In this document: positions 49,246-60,744 of the stretch, one piece after another
How the letters are laid out: every line of letters starts with the position of its first letter
How positions within the stretch are numbered: the first letter of the stretch is position 1
From: Rapana venosa
Lineage: Eukaryota; Mollusca; Gastropoda; Neogastropoda; Muricidae
Direction of reading: 5' to 3'
Length of the DNA stretch: 64,000 bases
Assembly: GCA_028751875.1 (NCBI GenBank)
Contig: CM054141.1
Coordinates: 49,703,516-49,767,515 of the forward strand
Notes under the pieces: generated by a model
The model's database searches: none
The model's input: only the letters and a program-made list of their open reading frames with translations
What the model was told of the DNA's origin: nothing
Translations under genes and position numbers: made by a program

Positions 49246-50809
49246 TAGAATTAGATAATATTAAGCTGATAAAGTAATAATTCATCTTAATCATTACTCT
49301 TGTGGGAAGCTGAACTTTATTTTTGTTCTGCATGTAATTATAATACACAATAATGTCAATATCATCTAATTCTGTCATCTAATCATTTGTTTGATACTAT
49401 AATTATATTCGTCACACATCTCAAATTCACTTGAAATTTCATAATACTATTGGTGACAGATACTGAGAAAATGAAATATTCCCAACCACATCAAAATGTT
49501 TTACAAGGAAGGCAGTCGATAATAGAAATAAAATGCCTACCCTGAGGTTGATCTAGAGTCGATGTATGAGAATGGACATACCTTGCTGTCGTTGTCACGC
49601 CTTGTAAAGTGAGTAAAGTGGTCACATCACAGTGATTTCACAGAACTCTGGTTTTCTCTGGAACTTGTTGCAAGTTTAGAACTAACGTCACTGCCTAAAT
49701 AGGCTTACAGACGTAGTGCTAGGCCTACCGAAGACTTCTCAAAGCAATTCAATTATCAACTGTGTACTACCTTCTCGGAGCATAGTCTAATCTAGTTAAA
49801 TACTCAGATAGATCTACTACTGTAATAGTAAGTACTACACACATCCTAGACTTTCTAGTGACAGCTTAGCACATAGGCCTGCCTACAACTGATCCAAGAC
49901 AAAGAAACATTTATTGTGAGATTAAATTTTATGAAAAACAAAACCAAACTTGCAACATACATCGTGACATGTCTGTTAATCCCATATTCCTCTATTTAAA
50001 CCATCTCCTTAAAACCCGATCACAGATTGAACGTCATAGACAACATACACAAGCAACAACGTCTCAGAACAACACGGAAGGGAAATACCCTATTGGTGAT
50101 TAGCCTAGACCTGGCCTTTCAACGGTTGCGGTCCATAGACGAATATTGGGCCTATGATGCCTGGGTACCAGAAGTTATGAAATACCAATAGGATGTCAGT
50201 TGAAACATATGTAATCACAATAACAACTAGGCCTACAGCTCACATGCGGCTGCATCTAGATGTGTACACGGCTGCATCTAGATGTGTACACGACACACTC
50301 AAGCTTATCTGCGTACCAGCTGGGTTTTACTCGAAAACATAAGTCATTAGCCTAATGGTGGATCAACTCCTGACTCATGAGTGTGTGGGCTCATCAGTGT
50401 AGGCAGCATAGTTACGCAATTGTCGTGGTAGGGCCTAGGCCTATCATGTTTGGAAAGTCCCTGAAGGGCCTAAAGAGTAAGCTGTTGTAGGATAGGCCTA
50501 GCCTAGGCCTAGTTGAGGGGAAAGGGGGAGAGGGCAGTTCCAGTGTTAACAGATGGAAAGTGTGTGTGTGTGTGTGTGTGTGAATAAATTAGGTGTTTAT
50601 TTAAAATGTGAGGCATTCTAGAACAGGAATACAAGCTACTCGATGATTAGTCAGAGTGCATGCAATAAATGGAAAAAGTCTCATTAACTTTGTGTCCAGC
50701 GATCTGTCAATAAAACTAATTATTAGCATGATATTTGTGGACCTCATTCATTGAGGTAGTTAACTGCCATTTCACTGTTGACTCGTTTTAAACTTTTTTT
50801 TCTCTATTC

Positions 50810-51140
50810 CTTTATTCAAGGATAATGGGATAAGCAACCATGTACTTTTTATTACGTCCAGTCCCTGTGTGTATGCAGTTTTGTAAATGTCATCGGTTCC
50901 CACCGGTACACAATGGCCTACTCTTCCAAAAAGCAGAATGGGTTTTAATGTGTGCAAGATATTCTGTGTGCATTCACACATGGGACCTCGGTTTACAGTC
51001 TCATCCAAAAGGACTTTTGGGGGAAGTGGAGTCGGCACTGATGATAACTCCGGAGGAAAAAGCTTGAATGAGATTCAAACCCAGGTCAGCAGATCATGAG
51101 CACAGTGTTTATCACTCTAACCACTGGGCTATCATTGACT
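50810..51140 (-). mobile_element. SINE family B, full-length copy
   Basis: In minus sense the tRNA-like head has TAGCCCAGTGGTTAGAGTGA (near 51120) and ACCTGGGTTTGAATCTC (near 51075), an A-box/B-box pair. The core GAGACTGTAAACCGAGGTCC and the tail with AGTAGGCCATTGTGTACCGG and the ATCCCATTATCCTTG end at about 50815 follow. It is full-length like the 18785 copy. Confidence 0.9.
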
Positions 51141-51239
51141 GAGGTAACTGCCCTCATGTTGATATGACTTCTTCCAGATCTTCTTTAGGAGTTAATAAGG
51201 TGCATCACTAAAACCATTTTCAGGCTGTGTAACATTCAC

Positions 51240-51615
51240 AAGGTAAACTTGACCAAGTTCATTCCTCTCCAAGCGGCAGGGTGCACGCTAAAGAGTGTGT
51301 GTTTGTGTGTGTGCGCGCGTGTGTGTAGTTGTTATGCCATCCAAACCACTAGTCATAACGCTAGCTGGCGTATCTTCTACAAAAAGGGAGATGGGATTTT
51401 TAATGTGTGAGTGAGATCTTTGGTGTGTTTTGTGACATCTTGGGTTTATGTCTCATCAAATGGGTTTTGGAAATGGAATGAGGTCCACAGCAAGTCGGGA
51501 GCAATTATTGTTGTTGAAATAAGTCATTGAACTGGTATGGTATTCATGGAAAAAAATCCATTCGAGTAGATACTTTTCTGTGTGACTCACACACACTACC
51601 CCCAGGCTATTTCAA
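51240..51615 (-). mobile_element. SINE-like repeat, family D
   Basis: At the right end the reverse complement reads GAAATAGCCTGGGGGTAGTG and TATCTACTCGAATGGATTT, resembling tRNA A and B boxes. The left part shares GCAGGGTGCAC and TCTTCTACAAAAAGGGAGAT with 41520-41690. It contains a short (TG)n insertion at 51295-51325. Confidence 0.6.
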
Positions 51616-51949
51616 CCATCCTTCTCATACTTCCTATCACACAATGTAGTGAATGAATGAATGATTTCCAGAAAATTAACTTTCAAAGCCATTAGGTATG
51701 ATTGCAGCACCAATGTCGTGTGTTCTGTGGGGGGGGGAAGGGTGAGGAATGATAGTAATGGCAGGCAGAATTACTGAATAATTGCAAAAACCCAGTCATG
51801 TCTATCAGATTTTCAGCAACATGCAATTGTCAGGTAATTGCTACTGGATTCTTGGAGGTTAATGTCATTGTCATTGTATGGAGGTTAATAGTCATTTCAT
51901 TTGTCTTGTAAAGTTAAATGTTAGACCATCATTCAGTGTGGATCAAGGT

Positions 51950-52335
51950 GTGTTGTGGTAACGCGCCTGTTTAGTTAATGCGATAAACCGGTCTAATGTG
52001 CTGGCGGTTCTCCTTCTACGGGAATGTTTTCACCATCATTGAGACATTGAGTGTGGTTTGGGCCAGTCTTGGATGAGACGTATAAACGGGTCGTGTGTTC
52101 ACGTAATTATTTAGAGCACGTTGAAAAAATGACGCACGGAATCAAAGATATCCTGCAAAATTTCGTGAGAACAAAAGCCCACTCTGATATGAACACAATA
52201 TCACACATGCAGTGAAAAAAAAAAAAAAAAAAAATAGGGTTGGAAAGGGTGGGTGCGTGGCGGCGAGGGGTCTGTGGGAAGAGAGCAGCGAATTTCATGG
52301 AGAGAAATCTGCACAAGACCCAAATGTTATGATTA
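51950..52335 (+). mobile_element. SINE family A copy with head
   Basis: In plus orientation: TGTGGTAACGCGCCTG (A-box-like) at 51954, GATGAGACGTATAAACGGGT core, ATTTCGTGAGAACAAAAGCC, an A20-like run at 52215 and GAATTTCATGGAGAGAAATC at the 3' side. It is more diverged than the copies at 12480 and 46575. It is followed by a TTTATATAGCGC-type repeat. Confidence 0.75.
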
Positions 52336-52425
52336 AAATCATTGAGCGCTTTGTATGTTGCTTTAGCAAGATTCATGCGCTATATAAATTCCATACATTA
52401 TTATTATTATTATTATTATTCAGCT
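52335..52425 (-). repeat. TTTATATAGCGC-motif dispersed repeat
   Basis: GAGCGCTTTGTATGTTGCTT, ATGCGCTATATAAATTCCAT and (ATT)n are the reverse complement of the 23336 repeat. Confidence 0.8.
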
Positions 52426-52544
52426 GATGCTGGACCAACTGCTGAACAACAAGAATGAAATCCCAAGGATTTATTGATGTAAAAGTACAGTGAGCAAAAA
52501 ATGTCACAAACACACACACAAATGATAATAATGATAAGAAGGAG

Positions 52545-52625
52545 AAGAGGAAGAAGAAGAATAATGATAATGTATGGAATTTATATAGCACTGAATTTTG
52601 TAAAGTAAACAAACTGAAGCACAAC
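52545..52625 (+). repeat. TTTATATAGCGC-motif dispersed repeat, second copy
   Basis: AATGTATGGAATTTATATAG followed by CACTGAATTTTGTAAAGTAA. It lies in opposite orientation to, and about 120 bp from, the preceding copy. Confidence 0.75.
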
Positions 52626-53476
52626 CAGTGATGATAACAAATTCCAGTTAATTTTTTTTGTCATCTCGCACCATGGTTTCTTCTTTCTTTTTAAAATGTT
52701 AAAGAATTTCATTTCTCTTTCTTTTCTTCCACTAATTTCTTGAAGAGTCATTGGCATAGGGATATTGCACAGAAACTTTCAGGCAATGAGTCTTGAAAAA
52801 TTTGAATCAAGTGGACCATTTACCTGCTCAAATATAAGAAAAATGCCACCTTACAATAGGGAAGAGAAAAAATGCAACAAGTGTGCAGCTGAAAAGACTG
52901 ACCACAAGTCTGCTAGAAAGTTTGGTTTTCCCCCTAATAGTTGTTATAATACTTCTTTTGTGAGTATGTTCTTTTATTTATGGTTCTTTTGCACACTTAT
53001 TTTGTGAGTATGTTCTTTTATTTATGGTTCATTTGCTGATTTGCTGGTTTAGTAGATGCCGTTTGGTTTTTTTAAAAATTGAATAAGCGGATGGTCAATA
53101 AAACTTTTTTATAACCATTCCCTCCATGGGTGGATACAGTAAGAATATGTGGTTTCATTTATCAATTATAAGTGCGATCATTCGCCTCCTAATATGAACA
53201 AAAATGATACCGTCTTCTTCATTATAGCCATAATGGGTAGGATGCTTAGTGCCTGCTCTTCTCCTGTCCTTGTGACCTGCTATTGGCCTTAGTCAACATG
53301 ATCCACCTTCTAAGCAGCTCCTAACTAGTGTATCCTGTGACCCATCTTGGTGGAGGTGGCTGAGAACTAGATTTTTTATCATGTTGAGCTGATGCACCAG
53401 TGCTGCATTTGCCACAGCCTGCTCTAAGTCCCCATCAAGAAAGCGTGCATGTTAACATAGCATGGGGGGTGTGACT

Positions 53477-53915
53477 TCAGATTTCTGCCCTGACCCAAGA
53501 GTGGGAGAGTTTTGCAGGGCATTTTTTTTCCTCCATTCCTTGACTAGAGCTCTTGAGGTTCACCAATGGTGAGATTTTGCATATGCAACCATTTTTGCCC
53601 GCCATTATGGGACTAGATAGCTGCATTCCGATTTCATGGACGTATGCTGGGTATGTTTGTGTTTCCATAACCCACCAAACACCGACATGATTTATGGGAT
53701 CATTAATATGCATATTTGATCTCTTGCATGTGTATATATATATACACGAAGGAAATAAAGGCACTGGCAGGCCTGCAAGTGAAGTTGATCTTTGAGATTG
53801 TAAAAAATCCCCACCCTTAATTCACCAGACCTGGCTGAGATTCAAGCCCACAACTTCAGACCCAAAAGGATTGAAGTTGAACGGTAATAACCACTTGGCT
53901 ATAGCATCTGTCTTT
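53477..53915 (-). mobile_element. SINE family C, near full-length tRNA-derived copy
   Basis: In minus sense it begins ATAGCCAAGTGGTTATTACC (A-box-like, near 53895) and TGGGCTTGAATCTCAGCC (B-box-like, near 53845). A body follows with GTGCCTTTATTTCCTTCGTG, ATCCCATAAATCATGTCGGT and the 3' block ACCATTGGTGAACCTCAAGA GCTCTAGTCAAGG. The 3' block recurs at 14698 and 33843. Total length is about 430 bp. Confidence 0.85.
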
Positions 53916-54114
53916 GCAGAGCATAAGTGATATTAGCAACATGAACAACATGAGCAATACGATATAAGCAACAGTCACATAAAGCTCAAGAATGGAAAAT
54001 TGGAGGTTGACACAGTGGCTAATGAGACAGCATCCAATAAAGATAAAAATGACAGCAATGTACCACAAAGAAAATTTTCATGTATATACAAATTCATTTG
54101 GTTTTTCCAAGAAG

Positions 54115-54115
<1 letters not shown>

Positions 54116-54150
<35 letters not shown>
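54116..54150. repeat. (CA)n microsatellite
   Basis: About 35 bp of CA. Confidence 0.95.
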
Positions 54151-54153
<3 letters not shown>

Positions 54154-54409
54154 TTATATACATTTTTGGCAAACTTATTTCATTTTTCAAAAAAAGGCAC
54201 ATGACAAATTTCTCAAAATTAGTTCTGACAGAATTTGAAAAGAGTTTACACAAATATATAATAATTTAGTGCTCTTCAACATATAAACCTGAAAAATGTG
54301 CCTACATTGAAAAACAACAAAAGAGAACAACCACCCTCTTCACCCAAAAATGACCGTCTGATTACTATTTTGCATGTTATTTGTATGGAATATATTAGTG
54401 TTGCAATTA

Positions 54410-54605
54410 CTACATCACTCAGAACATCTTGCACACATGTTAAATCCTGTTCCGCTTTTTGTAAGAGTAGGCCATTGTGTGCCGGTGGGAACAGATGACA
54501 GAATTAATTTTACAAAACCGCATACACACGGGGACTGGATGTAAAAAATCACATGAGTTCTTATTCCATTATCCTTGATAAAAAAAATAAAAAAAATAAA
54601 TAAAA
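54410..54605 (+). repeat. SINE family B, 3' half
   Basis: AAATCCTGTTCCGCTTTTTG, AGAGTAGGCCATTGTGTGCC, GGTGGGAACAGATGACAGAA, CACGGGGACTGGATGTAAAA, TTATTCCATTATCCTTGATA and an A-rich (AAAT)n tail. It lacks the tRNA head. Confidence 0.85.
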
Positions 54606-54814
54606 GGTGGAATATTAATACTTATTGCATAATAGCATTCTTTATTTCAGCGAGAGGAAGAATGGTGTTTCAGAATGAAAACAAGAACAAGAAGTCAAGA
54701 AGAAGAGCACAACCACCATACTAAAAAAACAAAAAAAATGTCCCAACATTTCAGATTTCAGCATGTTTTACGCCCATAAATTCAACTTTCTCTCTCTCTC
54801 TCTCTCCTGCTTGT

Positions 54815-55555
54815 AGAGAGAAAAGTAACTCAGATGAATGCAGAAAGATTGCCCTTTAAAGCATATAAAATGATGTTAGATTTAGATAGTAGAGGCAAAA
54901 TCAATTGGGCTTCAAATGTAAGAATAAAATTATATGAATTGGGTTTTGGGTACGTGTGGTTAAACCAAGGAGTTGGAGATGTGCGTGGTTTTATTCAACA
55001 GTTTCATGAAAGGTTGATTGATTGTTGCTGGCAAAATTGTGAGAGTCATGTACAGAATAGTGATAGATTTTACCACTATAGAATGTTTAGTCAAGTAAAT
55101 TGTGTACCAACTTATATGTCCATGCATATTGATAGACATTTGAAGCGTATAATGACACGATTTAGATTTGGTATCTCGGATATCAATGTACATTATTATC
55201 GCTATAGAAATGCACTTGCCGCAAATCTTCAATGCCCAATTTGTAAATGTTGAGTAGAAGATGAAATCCACTTTGTGCTTTCCTGTCCAGGGTTAAGAGA
55301 TATACGAGAGCAATTCATACCACAAAAGTACTGTAGAGATCCATGTTTATTCAGGTTGGTTTTGTTATTAGCTTCGACGAATGAATGTATTGTAAAACAA
55401 CTGGCAGTATATATGTATAAAGCATTTAAAAGAAGAAGTATCTATGCAACATAAGAACATCACACGTACATCATATTGTTTGCTTGTATTATTTGTATTC
55501 CCCCTTCTAAGGGGCCATGGCCTTTATGAATAAACATTTCATTTCATTTCATTTC

Positions 55556-55560
<5 letters not shown>
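54815..55560 (+). pseudogene. Non-LTR retrotransposon remnant with 3' UTR and (ATTTC)n tail
   Basis: The frame from about 54830 reads AERLPFKAYKMMLDLDSRGK, then ELGFGYVWLNQGVGDVRGFI, and ends CPICKC, stop, VEDEIHFVLSC. Only one stop (TGA at 55251-55253) interrupts the C-C-H-C motif; the frame then runs on to TAA at about 55453. After a 3' UTR ending GGCCATGGCCTTTATGAATA the element finishes in ATTTC repeats, a common end of some non-LTR elements. It is 5'-truncated, as expected for target-primed reverse transcription. It is better preserved, so probably younger, than the copy at 45976. Confidence 0.82.

Positions 55561-55626
<66 letters not shown>
55560..55626. repeat. (CT)n microsatellite
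   Basis: About 66 bp of CT directly following the retrotransposon tail. Confidence 0.96.
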
Positions 55627-55631
<5 letters not shown>

Positions 55632-56165
55632 ATTTAATGAATATATTATATTCAAGAGGTCTGTACAAAAAATTTAACTCAGCCCAGATGTCTAAGCCAA
55701 TATCCAAAATGTAAGCATGTACAGTGTGTGTGTGCGCGCGCACGTATGCATGCACGCACGCACACACAGAGGTATACACACACAGGTACACACATACACA
55801 CTGAGGTACACACTCTCACACACACATAGATCTACATATTTCAATGTTATTTCAAATGCAGGTTCACAATGTACAGAAGGTCTAGAAATTTAATCAACAC
55901 ACCTACCACTTTCTCAAATCCACTACACCACACACACATGTACACATTTTTTATACGACAATGCACTGCATTCATTAGCTGGTAGAACAAATCCAAATAC
56001 GTGACTGGTCAGTGGCTCCCAAAGCTCCTCAGATGTAGTTTTTCTTTCCTCTCTCTTCAATATCCTTTGCGGCCACGGAATCGTTGTCGTATATCCAGCT
56101 GAAAACCAATGGAATATATATATACATTATACATATTCAGACATTCATACACATGTTTGTCTGAG

Positions 56166-56199
<34 letters not shown>

Positions 56200-56747
56200 G
56201 GAGACAATGTTTAATGACTTTGGTTCCAAAATATATTAAAGATTTCCTCTATAATCTAGTCATTTAGTGCCGTTTTATTATAAAATAAATCAAACTTGGT
56301 ATTCACAACGCTTTTGGACGATTGAGTGAAAACATTCATTTAAGTATTTTACCGATACTATAAAAGTATAATATGTGGTCATAGGTTGTCTGCATAAACA
56401 CAACATAGCTTTTTTTTCCGCAATTTTTTAATAAAGATTATGTCATACTTATACTTCTATGATCACCAGTTTAATTGATTGGTCATAAATAATGATGATT
56501 ATGTCTTTTCAAGTGAAATGTTGGACTAGTAGTAGTACAATAATTATCATATAACAAACCTCATCTATCAAAACCATTGGACAAGTACAATATTATGGTT
56601 ACCTCATCTATCAAAACCAACCAAACATTCCTTGGAAAGAGATCACCCAAATATAAACCAAGACACAATCATGTTCATGCAACTGAGTTTCAACACATCA
56701 AGAGATTTAAAATCAGTATATTTAATGGGCGTTTCCAGTATTGTAGA

Positions 56748-56773
56748 TGTGCACACGCACACACACGCACACG

Positions 56774-56825
<52 letters not shown>
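56748..56825. repeat. (CA)n-(TA)n microsatellite
   Basis: CACACG-type repeats running into about 42 bp of TA. Confidence 0.96.
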
Positions 56826-56829
<4 letters not shown>

Positions 56830-57557
56830 TACAAATTATACTTCATATGATATATATACAGTCAGAATTTTTAAAAGATTCATCTTAGCTACCACTATCA
56901 ATCCTGCTTCAGCTACAAAGTGACCAGCATAAAGAGAATTTGTCTAGATTTATATTTCATGGTATTAATTTAATAAAAAAAACAATCTGGAATTGTATGG
57001 ATGAGGTTTGATATGACAATTATTCATTAGGTAGACAGACTCAATGATCTTCCTCCCCCCGTCCCCTGTATAGACCCAAATTTATACATGCTGTAAATGA
57101 AATGACATGTGATCTAAGATCAAGTCAAGTGACTGAGGGTTCAACTCAGTGTCACAACCTCAGTATTGGTTTGTTTGTACTATGAGAAGTTTTCCCCTGT
57201 TGTTTTGATGTGTTGTCATATTCTACAGAGTTGTGATAGGTTGTCTATGTTCTCAGACTCAGAGGTTGTGTAATTACTAATGATGGGATGTAAACTCTCT
57301 CTCTTTCTAAAAGTTTCTTGATTGATAACTTTCATACATCATAAATTTGTGAACATCGGTATCTTAAATATCTTTTGTTATATCAGGTTTGTTGTTGTCT
57401 ATATCACATAATCAATGTCGGTGTGTTAAAATGTTTTGTGCATTTGACATTACTGTCAAGCATTGTCTCCTGCAACCTCCTCCCCTTCCCCCTTTTCCAT
57501 GACTATGTTTGTATAATAGCCTGTGGCCGATGTACAATAAATATCAGAGTTCAGAGT

Positions 57558-57624
57558 TCCCTCTCTCTCTCTTGCATGTGTGCAATCACTGCTTTTTCTC
57601 GCAGACTGTCTCTCTGTGTCTGAG

Positions 57625-57692
<68 letters not shown>

Positions 57693-57740
57693 CTCTCGCT
57701 CTCTCACACACACTCTCTCACATCACACACTCACACACAC
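57558..57740. repeat. (CT)n microsatellite with CA tail
   Basis: CT at 57558-57572 and 57622-57708, with small interruptions, then CACACACT variants. Confidence 0.95.
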
Positions 57741-58692
57741 AAGATGGTTCCAGTGAAAAAAACAACTTTACACTTGTTGGAAAGAAAGAAGTTTTGCACT
57801 AGGCCACTAATGTGTAATGATCAGCATGTGGATGGTGTAGATCATTTTCATTTGATTTGTTGATTGTTGTTTTCCACTTTGTATGATAGTATAAAGCTTG
57901 AACAATGGTACAATATATCAGTCAAGTACCTTTGTCTTGTGGTAGAATCATGCTTTTTTCTACTTGACTTGTTTCTGTGTGGTCTGCATCATTGATCTGA
58001 CAAATATCTCTCTTTCTGCTTTTCGTCCTCTTTTATAGTACTGTGCCTCGCTTAGCAGACAACTTGGGTAGCTGCTGTTAATGGTACCCCTGCTGGATTT
58101 GTAAACTAGACTGGTCAGCAGGTGGGAAGCTGTTCCCTTGTTCTGGAGTCACTTCATGTTATTGTTTGTGTTCAAAACCTTTTTCAGCAGTTGACATAAG
58201 TCTTAATCACACAAATCAGTTAATCTAAGCATGAGTAGTTCTTTGAGAGTGAATACTGAAATAGTTTAAACTCAAATTTGTGATATAAGACAGTGCCAAA
58301 AGGTTACAAGTTAAAAAAACAGGACACTGGTCATAGTCATACTATAGAATTTTAAAAGTGAAATCAGATACAAATTTCTGTAAATTGTAATGTTTGAAAA
58401 ATGAAAGGTAAACCATTTACCTACATGATAACTAATGTTTGAAAGGTAAACCATTTTCCTGCATGAAAAGTAATTTTAGCAAAAGGCAACTTACAAAAGA
58501 TACTTATAAATTCAGATGTTGTCCAAACCTCCACTGCAGCTGCTTAAGTGCATAAAACAATTCAATATGACTATTTTAAACTAAAGACAGTGAAGTACTC
58601 ACAAGAAGTCAAGTTCTCTTTTATATGTTTATTTTTTGAAAGAAGGTCTAGTCTTAGTTCTAACAGATGGCAGTTATGACAATTTTTTTTGC

Positions 58693-59357
58693 TTAATGGA
58701 GTCGCAGTGAAATGGATGCCGCCATTTTGTGGTGACGCATGATTTTGGCTATATTTGAAAAATTCAGCAGATTTACCCAACACAATAAAGACACGTATAC
58801 AAATTATACTTCATTGAAAAGTGTATTATGTCTACTTTTGAGATTGTTACACAGTTTTTCAATAGATGACAATAATTATTTTTACAAATGTTCAAAATAT
58901 GTCGGTGAATGCTGAAAAATAACAAGTTTTGAAAATGAGGGCTGCTTATCTTACATGGCTTGAACTGCTCATCAACTAGTCCCATTGAAACAATGTGATG
59001 ATTTTTCACCAAAGTTTCCTGACGTTGGCTGAATCCATCTGATGTCACTATTTCCACTATACAACTTTTATTTTTAAAATCATAACACTGGAGAGCCCGA
59101 AATCCCAAAGAATATGTTTGTCAATTTGTCAAAGAAAAGTAGCCAACACATGTAAACTAGGCAAGCTTATGGTCAAGGAAAGCAACTGTGTTTAGAAAAA
59201 TGATTGCCCTACAGGCCAGAGTACTTCCCCTTCAGTTGAACATCACTTAGTGTATATAAAAAACCCTCGAAATTCTGCCGAATCTTAAGCTTCGGCACGT
59301 CACAGTGAAGGAGAGGAATGCCAAAGCTTAAGATTCGGTACAACCTCATTGAGTCAA
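58693..59357. mobile_element. TTAA-ended element with terminal hairpin, copy 1
   Basis: A 665-bp copy of the element at 59445-60108, with the same start (TTAATGGAGTCGCAGTGAAA) and internal order (GCCGCCATTTTGTGGTGACG, GGCTATATTTGAAAAATTCA, ATGGTCAAGGAAAGCAACTG). A 20-bp inverted repeat (59278-59297 with 59319-59338, 19 of 20 matching, 21-nt loop) lies near the right end. The right end is CCTCATTGAGTCAA, so the second TTAA has changed. Confidence 0.85.
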
Positions 59358-59444
59358 CAATGTACATACAATTTTTTGCTGTTTGTTATTAATCACCATG
59401 TTTTTCTCTCACACTCCTCCATTACTGTTCTCCCTCTGTATTGC

Positions 59445-60108
59445 TTAACTCATTGGAGTCGCAGTGAAATGGATCCCGCCATTTTGTGGTGACGCGTGAT
59501 TTTGGCTATATTTGAAAAATTCAGCAGACTTACCCAATATAATAATGACATACACATTATACATCATTGAAAAGTTTATAATGTTTTCTTTTGAAATTGT
59601 TTCACAGTGTTTTAATAGATGACTATATTTTATTTTTTTACAAATTTTCAAAATATGTCACTGAAAGCTGAAAAATAAAAAGTTTTGAAAATTAGGGCTG
59701 GTATCTTAAATGGTTTGAACTATTCATCAACTAGTTCCCTTGAAGCAATGTGATGATTTTTCACCAGAGTGAAGTTCCCTGAAGCTGGCTGAATCCATGT
59801 GATGTCAGTTTTTGTACAACAGATTATATTTTTTAAAGAATCATAACACTGGAGTGCCTGAAATCCCAAAGATATCACTTGTTCACATGTCAAACAAAAT
59901 TTGCCAACAGACAAAAGCTAGGCAAGCTTATGGTCAAGGAAAGCAACTGTGTTTAGAAAAATGATTACCCTACAGGCCAGAATACTTTCCCTTGAGTTAA
60001 CCATCACTTTGTGGTTTTAAAAAAATTCGTAAGTCTGCCGATTCCTAAGCTTCGGCACGTCACAGTAAAGGAGAGGAGTGCCGAAGCTTAACAACCTCAA
60101 TGAGTTAA
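59445..60108. mobile_element. TTAA-ended element with terminal hairpin, copy 2
   Basis: 664 bp, starting TTAACTCATTGGAGTCGC and ending CCTCAATGAGTTAA, an inverted pair of ends each carrying TTAA. It is in the same orientation as copy 1 and 87 bp away. The hairpin arm is 12 bp here (60046-60057 with 60079-60090). There is no transposase frame, so it is a non-autonomous DNA element, perhaps piggyBac-related by its TTAA ends. Confidence 0.85.
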
Positions 60109-60161
60109 TTAATAGAATCTAGATACTTAGTATTTCAAAGGATGTTTTTGTGATGTTGCAG

Positions 60162-60243
60162 GCACCTGACATCAGAAGGTCAGGAGCTGTGTATGGAGAA
60201 TGGCAATAAATCGTCTGATGCAGTGGCAAGAAATGCTTTGAAT
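60162..60243 (+). CDS. TDRD3: TDRD3 exon 2: DUF1767 region, residues 11-38
   Basis: Completes Trp11 and encodes HLTSEGQELCMENGNKSSDA followed by VARNALN. Human TDRD3 has CLTEEGIEECTRS, then SDIVRVALN. Acceptor GTTGCAG, donor GTGGGT. Confidence 0.94.
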
Positions 60244-60681
60244 GTGGGTATAAATCTATACATTTCCTTACTAAGACTGAACAGGATCATATCATTTTTT
60301 TTAATTTTTTTTTTCTTTTTAAAATACAAAAGACAGGTTTAAGTTTTGCTCCTTTATCACTGATTGAAATCAGAATATATGTGTGTGTGTGTTTGTGTGT
60401 GTGAGTGTATATGACTATATGTGCATGTGTGTATGTGTGTTCTCATAAGAGTATACTGCACAGTATTTATTTTGTTTTTCAATTTTGTCATGTTCTTTTT
60501 CAGATCCTTAGGCACTTGAAGATAGTAAAAAAACAAAAACAAAACAAAAAACCAACCAAGAAACAAACAATTGTAAGTTTGTAATCACTTTGAACATATT
60601 AATGTGTACTTGACTTTGCTTTGTTGATTTAGGCATAATTATATGTTTTAAAGTGGATTTGTGAACTGGTTTATTTTTCAG
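60244..60681 (+). other. TDRD3: TDRD3 intron 2
   Basis: A 438-bp AT-rich intron with short TG repeats at 60378-60440. No other feature was seen. Confidence 0.85.
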
Positions 60682-60744
60682 TTGGATTTAAAAGACATCG
60701 GCGACAAGTGGCTCCCCAGTTCAGGAAAAGGAAAAGTGGACTAT
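60682..60744 (+). CDS. TDRD3: TDRD3 exon 3: residues 39-59
   Basis: Encodes 21 residues, LDLKDIGDKWLPSSGKGKVD plus Tyr, equivalent to human LRTIGKKFLPSDINSGKVEK. Phase 0 at both ends. Acceptor TTTTCAG, donor GTAAGT. Confidence 0.94.

Larger units (their letters stand above)
45363..60161 (+). other. TDRD3: TDRD3 intron 1 (14.8 kb)
   Basis: Contains poly-C/(CT) tracts near the start, two retrotransposon remnants, SINEs of families A, B, C and D, several CT and TG tracts and a duplicated TTAA-flanked element near its end. Unassigned stretches include 46890-47860, 47870-48590, 49260-50560, 52630-53200, 55900-56740 and 56830-58560; they are AT-rich, and 49690-50520 is enriched in AGGCCTA. No nested gene was supported. 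Confidence 0.85.

Noticed and set aside
54834..55253. Intact 139-codon gene in TDRD3 intron 1
   Set aside because: The frame resembles the other retrotransposon remnant at 45976, is interrupted by a TGA inside the zinc-knuckle motif and is followed by a retroelement tail.
58571..59651. Two similar minus-strand frames containing YSQNHASPQNGG
   Set aside because: They are translations of the duplicated TTAA element; the frames are short, have no domain and break at different places.
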